A DNA stretch of 64,000 nt from positions 62,001 to 126,000 of the forward strand of contig JBAOKB010000045.1 of the NCBI GenBank assembly GCA_037044905.1. Direction: 5' to 3'. The DNA comes from Hortaea werneckii. Taxonomy: Eukaryota > Ascomycota > Dothideomycetes > Mycosphaerellales > Teratosphaeriaceae. Below the pieces are notes generated by a model. It did no database searches, was not told the DNA's origin, and was given only the letters and a program-made list of their open reading frames with translations. Each line of letters begins with the position of its first letter. Position 1 is the stretch's first letter. Shown here piece by piece: positions 10,011 to 21,630 of this stretch. The translations under genes and the position numbers were made by a program.

Positions 10011-12691
10011 ATGGTCGGCAAGATTTCCAGCTCCAAGATGGAGCGCGATGAGGGTGAGTGCATGATGGGAGCAGACTGAAACCCTACCTAGCCACTCCCT
10101 CCTGGCCATGGTTCACCGCTTTCGGGGACTTGCGCCAGCGCGCGGATGCATGAGGAAATGCGACTAATACGATGCTTACCCTAAAGGTCTAAAACGCACT
10201 GACAATAATATGGACTTTACGGCGTGGCCAAGCGTCGAGAATATCAATCAGAAGAACTACTACACGTACGTTTGACCATTCCCCTTGCCTTCATCAATGC
10301 TCCTCCCTCCAAACCCCGCACCGTATTGATTAACTGGCGCACCGAAATGGTTGGTCGTGATGTCTTGGACGGCCTGAGGAAAGGAAAGAAGCAGCTTTAC
10401 GCGCTCAACGTTCAATACGTGAAGAGGTACTGTTCAGGATGCTGCACAATGCCGCGCCACCTTAGACTAATCTTGCAAATGCCCATCGAACACTTTGCTC
10501 CTCAACGAGCGTACTATCTAACCCACCTGCTAACGCGTCTCGCATAGTGAGTTTCTGAAACGCGATGATCAGATTTTGGCGCTTCGTCTGCAACAAGAAG
10601 AGCGCCTTAATGCGCGTAAGAAAAAGGCAGTCGATATCGATCGTGCGCGAGCACAGGCTGCACAGGATGGAGTGGACTTCGAGGAGCCTGATCAAGATCT
10701 TGAGGATGAAGTGGCGATGGATGATGGTGGCTCTGATTACGGTTCCAAGACTATAGTCATCCATGTCGGCAGCCAAAACTTACGTATCGGCCTCGCCACT
10801 GACGCTCTGCCCAAGACTGTACCCATGGTCATCGCCAAGAAGTCCACCAAATCCGAGGCAGAGGACAACGAGCCGAGGCCAAAGAGGATCAAGCTAGATG
10901 CTGATGCATCTTCAGAAGAGCGATTCGGAGAAGCGGTAAGTGGCAGCACGCGCTACAGGTAATCTGACAACGTTGCTAACACGCCTGCAGTTTGCCCAAG
11001 AGTACAATGTCATGGCTGAAGACTTCAAGAGATTCAGACGTGGGAACAAGCGGCGAGTTCTGCCAAATTCACGAGAGTTAGTCACGAAATGGAACTCTAC
11101 GAATCCGCCGGACAAAATACCAGAGCACAGCGACAACTCTCGTATTGACTGGACCGAGTTGCCAGCCGACCCTGCTCAAGCCCCAGACTACATTGTAGGT
11201 CACGCGGCAATGAGGATCCCAGAGAAGTCAACCCCTAGGTATCAACTTCATTGGCCGATTCGCCACGGCTGGTTAAATGAAAAGGACTACCATAACCGCA
11301 GTATGGTGGAGAGCGATTTCTTCAGAATAATCGAGGAGAACATCAAGATTGAGCTTGGGCTTGACTCACAAAAAGGACTGGAGCCAGTATGGATGCGTTT
11401 TCATAATCCCGGACCTATACGAGAAGGTCGTTGTGGCCAGGATCTTGGACGAGTTCATTCGCGAGTTTGGCTTCCACCGTGTGTGCTTTATGCAGGAGTC
11501 CCTTGCGGGCACTTTTGGCGCAGGATACGGCGCTGCCTGTATGGTTGACATGGGAGCTCAGAAGACGAGTATTTCATGTGTTGAAGATGGAATGGTGGTC
11601 GAAGAGTCACGGATGAACCTGAAGTATGGTGGCTACGACGTGACCGAAGTCTTTGCGAAGATGATGCTCTTTGACAAATTCAACTACGCGGACTTCAATC
11701 TCATGCGCCGTCACGACTTTTTACTGGCCGAGGAGCTCAAAGAGGCGTACACCACCATGAGCGACGAGAACATCAGCGTCCAACTCTACAGTTTCTTCCT
11801 TCGAGTCTTTGGAGAGGCTACGCGCAAGTACGAATTCAAGCTTTACGACGAGGGCATGCTAGCACCACTTGGATATTTCCGCCCCACCATTTTCGATCTT
11901 TCCGAGAAGCTTGCGGGCAGACACAGACTGATCCCACAGTCCGTGGACTTGTACAACGGACACCCCAACGACCCCATGTCCCCTGCGCAACTCGCAGTCG
12001 TCGCCTTCGTCAACCAAGCGATCCCCTCAGCGGTTTTGCCTGCCCCAAGCAAGCCAGCTCGCCCCATGCCCACCCCCGCAGTGTCCACGCCGAGCAAACC
12101 CCAGCGGCCACCGGGGATCCCAGCCCACGTGAACGGCGGCGACACCGCCAAAGATCCCACCCCGCTCTCCTCCCCGCAGGATCTCCCCCACCACCGCCTT
12201 CGCAACCCGGCGAGGACGTCTCCATGACAGCCGGCACTCCCCACCCAGCCGACCAAACCGACGCGCCGAACCCAGACGACTTCCCCTCCAACACCCTCCA
12301 AGCCAACCAACCCGACACCGAGATCCTCGACCGCACGATCCCCATCATGCCCCTCGAACAAGCCATCCTCACCTCAATCCACCACGGCAGCGCCGGCGAC
12401 GAGCGCCGCCGCCGCGAATTCATGGGCTCCATCATGCTGATCGGCGGAGCATCCAAAACCCCCTACCTGGGGCAATACCTCGAGATGCGGCTGCGGGGCG
12501 CGATGCCGCAGTATCCGAAGGACATCCTGGTGGCGCCACCGCCACGGGACCTGGATCCTAGCGTGCTGGTCTGGAAGGGGGGAAGCGTGTTTGGGAAGCT
12601 AAGGATGACGAATGATAGTTGGATTGGACGGCTGGAGTATGATAGGCTCGGGGCCAGGATTCTGAATTATAAGTGTATGTGGCATTGGTAG
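10011..12691 (+). CDS. ARP8: Actin-related protein 8, INO80 chromatin-remodelling subunit (two apparent frame breaks)
   Basis: Exons 10011-10053, 10197-10265, 10548-10935 and 10991-12691 (introns 143, 282 and 55 nt, GT-AG). Exon 1-2 give LKRTDNNMDF and INQKNYYT; exon 3 starts FLKRDDQILALRLQQEE, then the actin-fold entry SKTIVIHVGSQNLRIGLATD. Later blocks are YGCVFIIPDLYEK, FMQESLAGTFGAGYGAACMV, DMGAQKTSISCVEDG, NLKYGGYDVTEVF and the C-terminal LIGGASKTPYLGQYLEMRLR, ending ILNYKCMWHW. All are hallmarks of Arp8, not of actin or other Arps. The frame slips by one base at about 11360-11366 (IKIEL then LGLTHKKDWSQ) and again in a low-complexity Pro-rich insert between about 12010 and 12220. As Arp8 is a conserved core subunit, assembly indels are the simplest reading. 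Confidence 0.9.
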
Positions 12692-13631
12692 ATCGATTGA
12701 GCCAGGGGAGGGGGAGGGGGAGGGTGGGGCGTTGAGGGGAGGAGGGGGGGTTTTTTTTTTTTTTTTTCGCTTTTTTCAAGCGGTATGTTGTTGTTTTTCC
12801 AAGCCCCCTGGTCTCTCCTTGCAAAAGGCGCCAGTCCAATCGATCTTGAATTCTCAAGCCTTGCCCTGGGAGATCATAGTATGCACAGTATGAGGACACA
12901 CAGCATAGAGTGCTACGAGGAAAGTGGAAAGAAACCCCATCAGAAATCCATCGGAACGGACTGAGAAATCCAGTGCATACTGAAAATTGAACTCAATGCC
13001 TATCTTTTCTTTTCCTTCTCGCCTCTGCTCAAATCACGCAAGATTGTGCCTTCACATCCGACCTATCCTGTGCTGCTAATCAGAGAGAAGAAGAGCATCT
13101 TTCTTTTCTTTTCCTCCTCACCTCCGCTCAAATCGCGCAAAGATTATGCCTTCACATCCGACCGATCCCATGCTAATGAGAGCGCGAAGAAGAAAAGACT
13201 CATCACTTCCACTTTGGATGACTACCAAAAGAAAGAGAAAAAAAAAAAAAAGAAAGGCGAAAAAAAAAAAAAAAAAAAACAGTGAAAGAAAAAAAAAAAA
13301 AGGCCACTCAAAAAACACCCTTCTCTCTCTCTCTCTTCTTTCTCAAATGCCAAAGCAATACTTCACTAGGTAATTTGCAGGAGATCAAAAACCAAAAAAT
13401 TCACCACTCAATACAAAATCACACATGCCCCACCACACCACACCACACCCCATTCCCCTCCAGATATCCATCCCTTTCCCCTTCAAACCAAAACCCCGAA
13501 AATTCCCCACCTTTTCACTCCCCCTCAGCCACTCCCCCATCACCCTCAACATACTCCTTGCGTGCCACAGCCGGGCACATCCCCTTGCACCTTCTTCTCG
13601 CTTTCAATCTTCGCATCACCATTCCCATCCC
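12692..13631. other. Convergent 3' region of ARP8 and AIM21-like gene
   Basis: Both genes end here. The region is full of homopolymers: a G/T run at about 12740-12768, several A-runs between 13238 and 13302, and C-rich sequence after 13420. It also holds a diverged tandem duplication, listed separately. No gene supported. Confidence 0.5.
13001..13195. repeat. Diverged tandem duplication, about 98 bp per unit
   Basis: Unit 1 (about 13001-13095) and unit 2 (about 13099-13195) share the order cttttcttttcct, gctcaaatc, cgcaa, ttcacatccgacc and gagaagaag-like endings. They differ by scattered substitutions, largely transitions, and small indels. It sits in the 3' intergenic space. Confidence 0.7.
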
Positions 13632-16600
13632 TCATCTCCGCCTCCCTAACCTTCTCAACTTCCTCCGCACTCCCCGCCCCACCTCCGCTTCTTGCAACGC
13701 CGCCTCAAACTCCGGCTTTACCGCTTCGGAGCGCTGGACCGTGGACTCCGAGAGGGAGACGGGGGGGATATCGCCCTCGGCACCGATGGCGCCGGGAGGC
13801 TGCTGGGCAGACTTAGACTTTTCGTCTCCTCCTCCGGAAAGGGAGTTGGATCGGACGTTCATGGTCGGGGTTTGCGTGTTCGTGGCCTCGTTGAGGGAGA
13901 GTTCGCGTTCGAGCTCGAGGGTTTCTTCGGTGGAGAGGCGACGTTGCTCCGTAGGTTCAGCGTCCGCGGCGGAGGAGGAGGAGGAGACGGACAGGAGACC
14001 GTCTGTTTCGGCGATGGACCACAGCGGGACGGGTTTGGAGAAAGCCCATTCGTCGCTGCTGGTTGGCGCGGCATCCGCCCCGCCGCCAGCGCCAGCATTG
14101 GCAGCTTTCCTTCTAGGAGGACCCCGGGCCCGGCCTTTCCGGGCGTCTGCCAATGGCTCCTTGGGCTTCTCGTCTGCCGCGGAAGCTTCTTCTTCCTGCT
14201 CCTTTGGCTTGCTTGGCGGGCCTTGCTGGCCGAGCCGGAGACGGTTGTTGAGATCGCTCATGAAACCGGCTTGGAGAGCTGCGATCTTGGAGCCCATTGG
14301 ACGGGCGGGGACAGCTGGTTTGGTCTTTGCCGGGGCGGTGGCATCGGGACTTGATCGGTCCTCTCCCTGTGCCGCACCTCGAGCAGGACGAGCAGGCACC
14401 GACGGCTTAGGCCGCTCCGGGATCTGCGGCTTGGTCCTATCGGGCAGCTGCTCGCCCTTGACCCCAAGGTCAGGAACCTCTTCCTCCCTTGGGTCTTCCG
14501 ATTCAGGCTTGACTTCCTGCGCGAGCTTCGAGCTCCGCTGCGGCCGAGCAGGGACGTTAGGCCGAACAGGAGTGAAACCCGCCACGCTGGTGGTTGAGCG
14601 TGCCTCCATTTCATCCTGTCTCCCTGGAATAGCCGCCGTGGTCGGCCTTTCCTCCGGTGGCGACTTCGTCTCGTCCATCTGCGGACTACTAACCGTCGTG
14701 ACCAGTCTCATCGAATCCGGAGTATCCTCCCAAATATCTCTGCTCGGGAAACGGTTCGCGCTCGGACGCTCATGGTGCATCTCATGTGCCACGTCAGACC
14801 TGAAATGCGGCTTGGCGAAAGTTTTGCTATCCTTGGTCATATCGGCATCGTTCGTCTGCCTCTTCTGCTCCTGCTCAGGCGTTTCGAAAAGAGCACCTGA
14901 CCTGTTCTCGCCCTCGGTGTTCTGCTCCTGTTTCTCTCTGGGCGGCTCAGGAGTTTCCACCGTGGTCATGTACTGCAGACTGCTTGGGGTGTCCTCCCAA
15001 ACATCCTGGCTGGGGAAATGGTGTTGTGCCAATCCCGGCCTCTTCGCCCATGCCTTCGGCTTCTCCGGCTGCTTGCCATCGTCGTCCTCGGGGAACAACG
15101 GCTCATACTCTTCAATCTCTTCCAGCGGCGTACCCATCCCAGAAGTGTGAGGCTCATCGTGGCTAACAAAGCGATGCAGGCTACCGCCTTGGTAGCCATG
15201 CATGCTGTTTGGCCGGCTGGTGGGACGGCTGTGAGGCTGAGCGGAGCCGCGACGCGAGGGATGCTGCTGCTGGTCGGAATCGTAGAAGTAGTCGTCGTCG
15301 CCCGACCTGGTCTGGTCTGGACTGATCGCCGGCTCCAGGAAAGCCGAGCCTGGCCGCTTGGTTATCTCGTCGGAAGCCAGAATCGGGACACCATCTCCGC
15401 GCTCATCTATCCAACCGCCCTTCTCCTTCGTGTTTCCGCCGGTGGGGCCCAAGTCGACAGTATTGTCCATGGCGCCGCCGCCAGTGATTTTGTCGCCGCG
15501 ACGCACTGGCGGATCTACGTGAATGACATCGTCGCCGTCTGCCTCGCTGTCAATGGCGCCGGAGTCGTCATCAGCCTTGAAGGGAAAGCTCGTTTTGCGC
15601 AGCGGGGACTCGGATTGCGGCTGGTGGCTGCTGCTGCTCTGCCTCTTCTTCAACTCAGACAACGGCGCGGGAGATGGTTTGGGAGAGGCCATCCGCGAAG
15701 CGAACTGGTCGGAGGCCTCGAAGGCGATATCCTGCGAAGGCGTGCCAATGGCCGCAGGGCTGGTTCCCATGCCCACGTCCCGATTCTCATGCACCATCCG
15801 GTTAAGCTGCTCGCTGCTTAGCGCCGATTCCGGGCGCAGCATGAAAGGCGTGTGGCCCTCCTTAGCCGCCTCTTCCGGGTGCTTCGCAATCCAATCACGC
15901 TCGAACTGGTCCGCTGGCTCACGTGGGCCATGGCCGTGCAGACCGTAGCTGCCCGGTGGACCAAACTCATGGCGACTGCTCCGCTTGCGGTGATGGGCCC
16001 GTTGGGAGCCGTCGTTCCAGAAGCCAATGCCGGGGGTGTGCTGGCTGAGCGTCGGGGCTGGTGATGGGGCCTGCACGTCTCCTGCATTGGGATAGAGAGG
16101 GATCTGCTGGCCAATTTCGGGGATACCTTCCTCGTGGTCGTTGCCTTCGACACCGTGGGCAGAACCAGGGCGTGGGCTGGTGCCTAGATGCGGCGAGAAG
16201 CGGTTGAAGCTCGAGCGACCGCGAAGTGGGTGAGAACCCTCGGAGGAAGAAGCTCTACCCAAATGGTCCTTCCGGCTACCCGGCTGCTCGCGGGAGGTAG
16301 TGCGGCTCAAGGACGTGCTCGAGTCAACGGACTCATCATGGGGACGCGCCTTGCCGATCCCGGCGGCCTCAGCTTGCGAGGAATCGGTGCGGGTGACGGT
16401 CTGTATCCTGCTTTTCGCCGCGCTCTGAGGGAGAGAGGCCTTGGGGGCATGCATCGGCAATTCGGCGCCGACGTTGCGCTTCTGCTCTTGCACGGCCGGC
16501 TGCTCTTCGCGGGCCTCGGCTGGGAGCTGGTCGTAGCTCGTGTACTCTAATCCTTCCTGTCCCACCTCTTCGGGGAGGGCAATGCTCGGTGGGCGGCGGG

Positions 16601-16744
16601 GCGGCTCCACGCCCAGATTGGAGGAGCTGCGGGGGCCATTGCTGCCGTTGGTTGGCGGCGGGAAGTTGAGCGGTGAGCGGGTGTAGGCTTCTCGGTCGGG
16701 GGAAGGGTCGGTCTTGCGGATGGGGCGAGGAGGGATTTGAGGCG

Positions 16745-16794
<50 letters not shown>

Positions 16795-16874
16795 GGTTGT
16801 GGTTGTGACTGCTGCTCCTGGTTGCTCGGAGCTTGGGCGCGCTGAGGTCGCGGTGGGACGACAGGCGCAGACAT
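13632..16874 (-). CDS. Aim21-like actin-patch/endocytosis protein with polyQ tract
   Basis: Single-exon, 1080 residues. The N-terminus has a Pro-rich motif then a 16-codon CAG run, followed by IPPRPIRKTDPSPDREAY and RRPPSIALPEEVGQEGLEY, LPMHAPKASLPQSAAKSRIQ; these are conserved blocks of fungal Aim21-family proteins. Further on are repeated segments of the form FPSQDVWEDTPSSLQ / FPSRDIWEDTPDSMR (two or more copies), several PxxPxRP motifs (IPERPKPSVPARP, KPAVPARPMGSKIAALQ), and MSDLNNRLRLGQQGP, the conserved C-terminal block. Charged, disordered character throughout. In yeast Aim21 with Tda2 binds capping protein at cortical actin patches; equivalent work here is inferred. A long open frame on the opposite strand (13282-15150) is only the antisense shadow. 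Confidence 0.85.
16746..16793 (-). repeat. (CAG)16 trinucleotide repeat in coding sequence
   Basis: Sixteen uninterrupted CTG units on the plus strand read as CAG (Gln) in the Aim21-like gene, near residue 27-43. Confidence 0.95.
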
Positions 16875-18405
16875 GGTGGAGGAGACAAATCAGACGGATC
16901 TAGATAGGGAAGGCTGGAAGGAACTGTGGGTGATTGTCAGTCTTGCCGCCGTCTTCCCGGACGATTGTGACCACGTCACGCAAGCCCGCCTGCTTGCGCG
17001 TTTTCTTGCTTGCTGTCTCTGATCACGCAAGGAGAATAAAGGACAAAAGGAAGCGTGACATGGTCAATAATGGCAAATGATGTACAATCCCGCTCAGCTA
17101 CCACTAGGGTCCTCCAACAAGTGTCCCATTGACCGCCAGGAGCTCGGAGGCCACCCTGCATGCACGCATTGTGCCTAGCTGCTGCGTGGCTGATAAGGAC
17201 AATGGCTTACTCACCTCGCAAGTGCAGTGGTAATACAAGGGTCAAAAGAGATGCAAGAATGCTGGAGTACCTGATGGTAAGCAACTAGGTACAGTATAGC
17301 GGAGGATCGGCGGAGTCGAGGAGGCTTGGTCTATATCGTGCTTTTGAGTGAGAGCCTGCTGCTTGTACCTGATGACGCCTTTCGCTGGAGACGCTTAGGT
17401 GGTGCAGCGACAAGCCAAGGGTACAGCCGTATAGCGCCTACCGAACAAGGTTAAACAGGGCCCGGCTAGACTCGGTGCACCCAGCGTTTTGGCCGCGATC
17501 GAGATTGATCAGGTTCACGTTCTAGAATATAATTATCTCCCATTTTTCTACAACAAGCGTGACAGAGCCCGAGTCTACCTTGCACCATGCAAAACAGTCA
17601 CGATGGGCGGCAAATCCATCCATAGCACTTCCATGGTGCCCTAAACCAAAAGGCTACCGCGGCATACGCTCCAGACCTTGTCAAAACTCATGACCTCCCC
17701 GCCGCACTAAGCGGGCCAATGACGACGCCCAAAGTCATCATCATGAGACGTGCGATGATTCCGGCCAAGGGGACTGCAGTTGGTGCATGATCAGGCTTAC
17801 TGGCTTTCCATATCGATCGCGCGGACCTTCCAGAAATCCCCTCGTAATTGTCTCGGTGCGGAAGGAGCGCATAACAGTAGATGCTTTAAAGGCAGTCTAC
17901 AGAGATTATCTTCTCAGCTCAAGCTCTCAGCGCTTGAGTACCCGAGAACAATCGCTGTCTTCCCCTCTTTACGGACAGCAAATTAACTCATAGATTCAGG
18001 ACATCCTGTGGGAAGGGTCGAGGACATCATTCTGAATAGGAACATCCAATTCATCTAGAACTACACTGTGTGAGACAACCAATCACAGTAGACAGGCAAC
18101 CCTATGGGACCCTAGGATCTATGGCATCTGCCATGGCAAAATGGACCATGTTGCACAGAGGCAATGAGAGATAGCAAGCAAAGGCATCATGTATCATATT
18201 GCATTTAGGCATTCAGAGGGAGGGAACTCGAGTAGATAGCAAGCAAAGGCATAAGGGACAATCCACTCTTTCAACCTCGAGAAAGGAAAAGAAAAGGAAT
18301 AGAAACGCCGCTCCATAGAACAATCATACAGCCAATAAAAATAAAAAAATGGGTATCTCATTGAAAACAAAACCTAAGCACCACAGCACAAAGAGAAGAG
18401 CGTAC
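16875..18405. other. Intergenic region, 1.5 kb
   Basis: Promoter side of the Aim21-like gene and 3' side of the seipin gene. A 19-bp perfect direct repeat (agatagcaagcaaaggcat) occurs at 18169-18187 and 18234-18252. No gene recognised on either strand. Confidence 0.5.
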
Positions 18406-19880
18406 CTAACCATACCACCCCTCCTTCTCCTCCTCCTCCTCCACCTTCAAACTCGCCCTCCCGCGTCTCCGACGAATACTCTCCCGCCTCGCCCCCGCCG
18501 CACTCTCCAAACTCGTCCCGATCCCCGAATCAACAAAACTCTCCCTATCCACCCCATCATCTTCTTCTTCCTCCTCATCATCCGCAAGCAACGGCGCCGC
18601 CGTCCCATCCGCAGGCAGGAGAACCTCCGTCTCACCATCCTGCTCCTCGCGCTTGATGCGGGGGCTACTATATCGTAAAGGCTTCTTCCCGCCCAGCGTC
18701 GGGAAAGTCCTTTCCGTGTCCGAAAGCAAACGCGCCGAAACCTTCCCATCCTCCTCCCCCTCCTCCTCGTCGCCCTTCCCCAAACCCTGAAGCCCATCAA
18801 CCCTCTTCGTCCCCACATCCCCACCACCCTTCCCTCTCCCGCTGCTGAGTCGCGGGTACACCGAAACAGCCACAGCAGCCCACACAACCCCCGAGAAAAC
18901 CATCTCCGTCACCCAAAACCCGACGATGAACACTCCCGCCGCGAGGATCCGATGGGAGAACATAAACCACCTGATCCCCGTAAACCTCGCGCGAAAGACC
19001 GCCCGGGCGGAGTAAATCTGCAAACGGTGGGAACTCTGCACTTCGACGCGCAGGGTATCCGGCAGGGTCGATTCTTTCCCTGCCGCTCTTCTTCGGCTGG
19101 TGGCGGCGAAGGAGATGGCTTCGAACATGGGCACGTGCAGGACTTCGGACTCGGAGCGGAAATTGAGAAGATACCAGTGCAGTTCCGTCAGCTTGTACAG
19201 CGTCTCGACGGGCCAGGAGCGGTAGGGCAGGATGGCGGGGCGGCGGGAGGTGGCGAGGGGTTTAGGTGCGGGGCGGGCGGGAGCGGATGCGGAGGGGTTC
19301 GTGGGGGCATAGGTATTTTCATCGGAAGTGATTCCTTCGGGGGTTGGAGTTCCCCATGTGCTCTTTCCACCAGCTGCGGCGAGCATGTCGACTTGCAGCA
19401 TGAAGTTCCCCGCGGCGATGTTATCCGGGGTCCGGGGCAGGCTGAGCTCGATGGCGACATCGTACGCTTGGCCGGTGATGAGGTCCGGGGTTAGGTTTGC
19501 CGTGCCATAGGGATGGCGGTTGACGATCTGGTTCGTGTGGACGGCGTCGAATTGCAAGTGGATGGTTCGGGAGAAGGTGAGGTTGGGGACGTAGGCGTAG
19601 TAGAATAGCATATAGGCTGTGATCGCGAAGAGGAGGAGGAGAGTTGAGGCGGAGATGATCAGGATGGAGGTGAGGTAGGTGCGGAGGGCGGTCTTGGAGA
19701 TGAATGGGCGGATGGGGAGGAGGATGAGGTTCTAGATGGGGAGGTCTTGCTTAGCTTATGGCCTTTGGACGATTCGCATGTTGGAATGATCGGGGCTATA
19801 GTACTTTTACTCCTGTGACCAGCCCGCCTGGCTCGTATTCCATCTCATCTTCATCTTTCATCTCGTATTTGGCCTCCATG
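18406..19880 (-). CDS. Seipin-family ER lipid-droplet protein
   Basis: Acts in the ER membrane at lipid-droplet contact sites. Exon 1 (19880-19811) encodes an acidic start MEAKYEMKDEDEMEYEPGG; a 79-nt GT-AG intron joins it in phase 0 to exon 2 (19731-18406). Exon 2 begins with the first transmembrane segment (TYLTSILIISASTLLLLFAI), then the luminal beta-sandwich with the family pattern AYDVAIELSLPRTPDNIAAGNFMLQVD, and RPAILPYRSWPVETLYKL. The second transmembrane segment (RILAAGVFIVGFWVTEMVFS) follows, and the Glu/Ser-rich cytosolic tail runs to TAG 18406. About 464 residues. Low-complexity inserts in the luminal loop and tail are lineage-specific. The first exon is inferred from phase and composition. 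Confidence 0.88.
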
Positions 19881-20718
19881 ACATGGTCGTTGCTCCGTTC
19901 GCATTGTGTTTGTTTGTCAGAAGCTCAGTCTGACGTCGACGCGCTTGATGGCCGCTGATAGCAAGACGGATGATCATTGGCTGCTTGGACATTCACGCTA
20001 GCGCATGTGCGTCGCACTGCCGGACAGCGCCCAATGCCTTGACATGGGTCTGCACCCATGCTGTTGAGGTACTGATTCAACAGGGAAGTAGGACAGAAAA
20101 AGGCAAGGAAGAGAAAGTACAAAGGCACCAGTGATTGCGGCCGACGCATTATCATTCTCATTATCTATACTACATTGTCCGCAGTCTGGTTCCGGTCGTT
20201 CCTCCAAGCGTCGTCAGGCCAATGTTTAATGCACGTCTCCAGACTCGTCTCGCAGAGAACAAGCTGAATGGACGCGCTTTCGCCAGAGCAGGCGGAAGAT
20301 GACAATCCTTGCAAAAGTCATACAGTCAGGGAAAGCTTAGCGAAGGCAGTCGCATGGCTGATGAAATTGACTCTTGCCTGTGTACCGATGTTAGGTAGGA
20401 GAGCCGAACGAGAACACAGGACTTGTTCTGTCTTATTCTCGTCGCTAGGATCCGAAGTACCCAGCCCACCTGCAGGGCCAGCGCCCTTGCTTCCACCACC
20501 GAAATGTTCGCTGTTTTTGGACATTTTTCTCAGTGTTAGTACATGCTACCAAGTCAGAAACCAACGCCGTAAGGAGTGGGGAGAAACCAGCTCGGAGCAC
20601 ATTCATGCAATCTGAGTTGTCAAGACACATAGCAAACAATCTGGTGTGAGGTGAGTTGGGTCCGTTCTTCGAATCTTTGCTCCGAGCCGCATCAAAAACG
20701 CTGTTCTTCCTGTGCATC
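19881..20718. other. Intergenic region between seipin and BTB genes
   Basis: About 840 bp with several overlapping short frames and no family signature. A minus-strand frame starting MSKNSEHFGGGSKGAGPAGG (20524-20318) has Gly-rich protein-like composition but no support beyond that. Confidence 0.4.
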
Positions 20719-21630
20719 TCATTCGATGGTGGCGGTAGGGGTCCGCACCCGACTGGTGCTGCCCATTTCCATCACATCGTCGACGTGGTTGCACATGGCT
20801 ACGAACAGGTCGAAGAACATCTGCGTCCCGCCTGCCTCCATTTCCATCTGCATCGTTCCGCTACGCTTGAAGGTCTTTCGGCTGCGGATGATGAGAGCGA
20901 GGTAATGAGCGCGAAGCCGTGAGTCGCTAGGCGGCGTGTTATCATAAGCAAAACGGGCGCTGCGCAGGATCGTCGCGACGTCGATGCCAGTCTGCAGACC
21001 CTGCTTTCGGAGAGAAAGACGCTGCAGTTCTGGCAGTCCAAAGCGGAGAGCTGTGCAGTACACGGCGGTATCTCGAAGTATGTAATCGCTTACGCCGTGA
21101 TGATAAATTGTCGCGAGCTCAGTCAGGCCGCTGGCTTGTTTTTCGTTTGAGGGGCGAGATGCAAGTGAGGTGGAAGTTTTCAAGCCTTCTACGTCCTCCA
21201 ACGTCCACTTCTGCGCTTTGCGGTCGTGCAAGAGACGTGGAGTGTAGTCACCTTTGTAGAGGTATTCGAGGACGGCGGAGAAGACTTCAGCTTCTTCGTC
21301 GGGAAGATTGATACGCCGCTGGCCGGGAGACGCGAAGAAAAGCTCGCGGCAGGCCTCAACGAACCAAGGTGCACGAGCGAGGACGTCCTCATGAGCGGCA
21401 AACAGGCGTTGGTCCTTGCCGACGGAGATGGTGATGATCGCCGAGTTGAGCCTAGGACTAGCATTGCTGCCAACGGATGGCGACGTTTCCGGGGTGTTGC
21501 CTGCGTTGGCTAAGGCCTCGCGCATACGCTGCTTCGCGTCATCCCGGAAAGAGCGTTTGGAGATCTTTCTCACTTTGCCCATTTGAGCGTCATGGCGCTC
21601 GCGTACGGCGTGGAAAGACCGCTTGAACAT
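20719..21630 (-). CDS. BTB/POZ domain protein
   Basis: Start taken at ATG 21630 (MFKRSFHAVRERHDAQ), giving 303 residues; the frame is open upstream to ATG 21882, which would add 84 residues of unremarkable sequence. A BTB fold covers about residues 55-200: ITISVGKDQRLFAAHEDVLA is the first strand pair and helix, ARAPWFVEACRELF follows, then INLPDEEAEVFSAVLEYLYKG, the conserved BTB core. A linker and helices follow (TELATIYHHGVSDY, LRFGLPELQRLS). Fungal BTB proteins of this layout often act as Cul3 adaptors or in unknown complexes. The role here is not determined. Confidence 0.8.
   Translation of the reverse strand: MFKRSFHAVRERHDAQMGKVRKISKRSFRDDAKQRMREALANAGNTPETSPSVGSNASPRLNSAIITISVGKDQRLFAAHEDVLARAPWFVEACRELFFASPGQRRINLPDEEAEVFSAVLEYLYKGDYTPRLLHDRKAQKWTLEDVEGLKTSTSLASRPSNEKQASGLTELATIYHHGVSDYILRDTAVYCTALRFGLPELQRLSLRKQGLQTGIDVATILRSARFAYDNTPPSDSRLRAHYLALIIRSRKTFKRSGTMQMEMEAGGTQMFFDLFVAMCNHVDDVMEMGSTSRVRTPTATIE

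Noticed and set aside
10266..10547. Extra coding exon inside the long Arp8 intron 2
   Set aside because: An open stretch exists there, but direct splicing 10265 to 10548 gives the conserved NYYT-EFLKRDDQ junction, leaving no place for added residues.
13001..13195. RIP mutation as the cause of transitions in the duplicated unit
   Set aside because: Units are about 100 bp, well below the length known to trigger RIP, and changes go both ways (C to T and T to C).
13282..15150. 622-codon open frame on the plus strand
   Set aside because: Exactly antisense to the Aim21-like gene, whose minus frame has conserved family blocks; the plus frame is Ser/Arg/Cys-rich noise created by its codon composition.
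20318..20524. Minus-strand frame MSKNSEHFGGGSKGAGPAGG...
   Set aside because: Gly-rich start looks protein-like, but only 68 codons, and I could not link it to a family or find clear splice partners.
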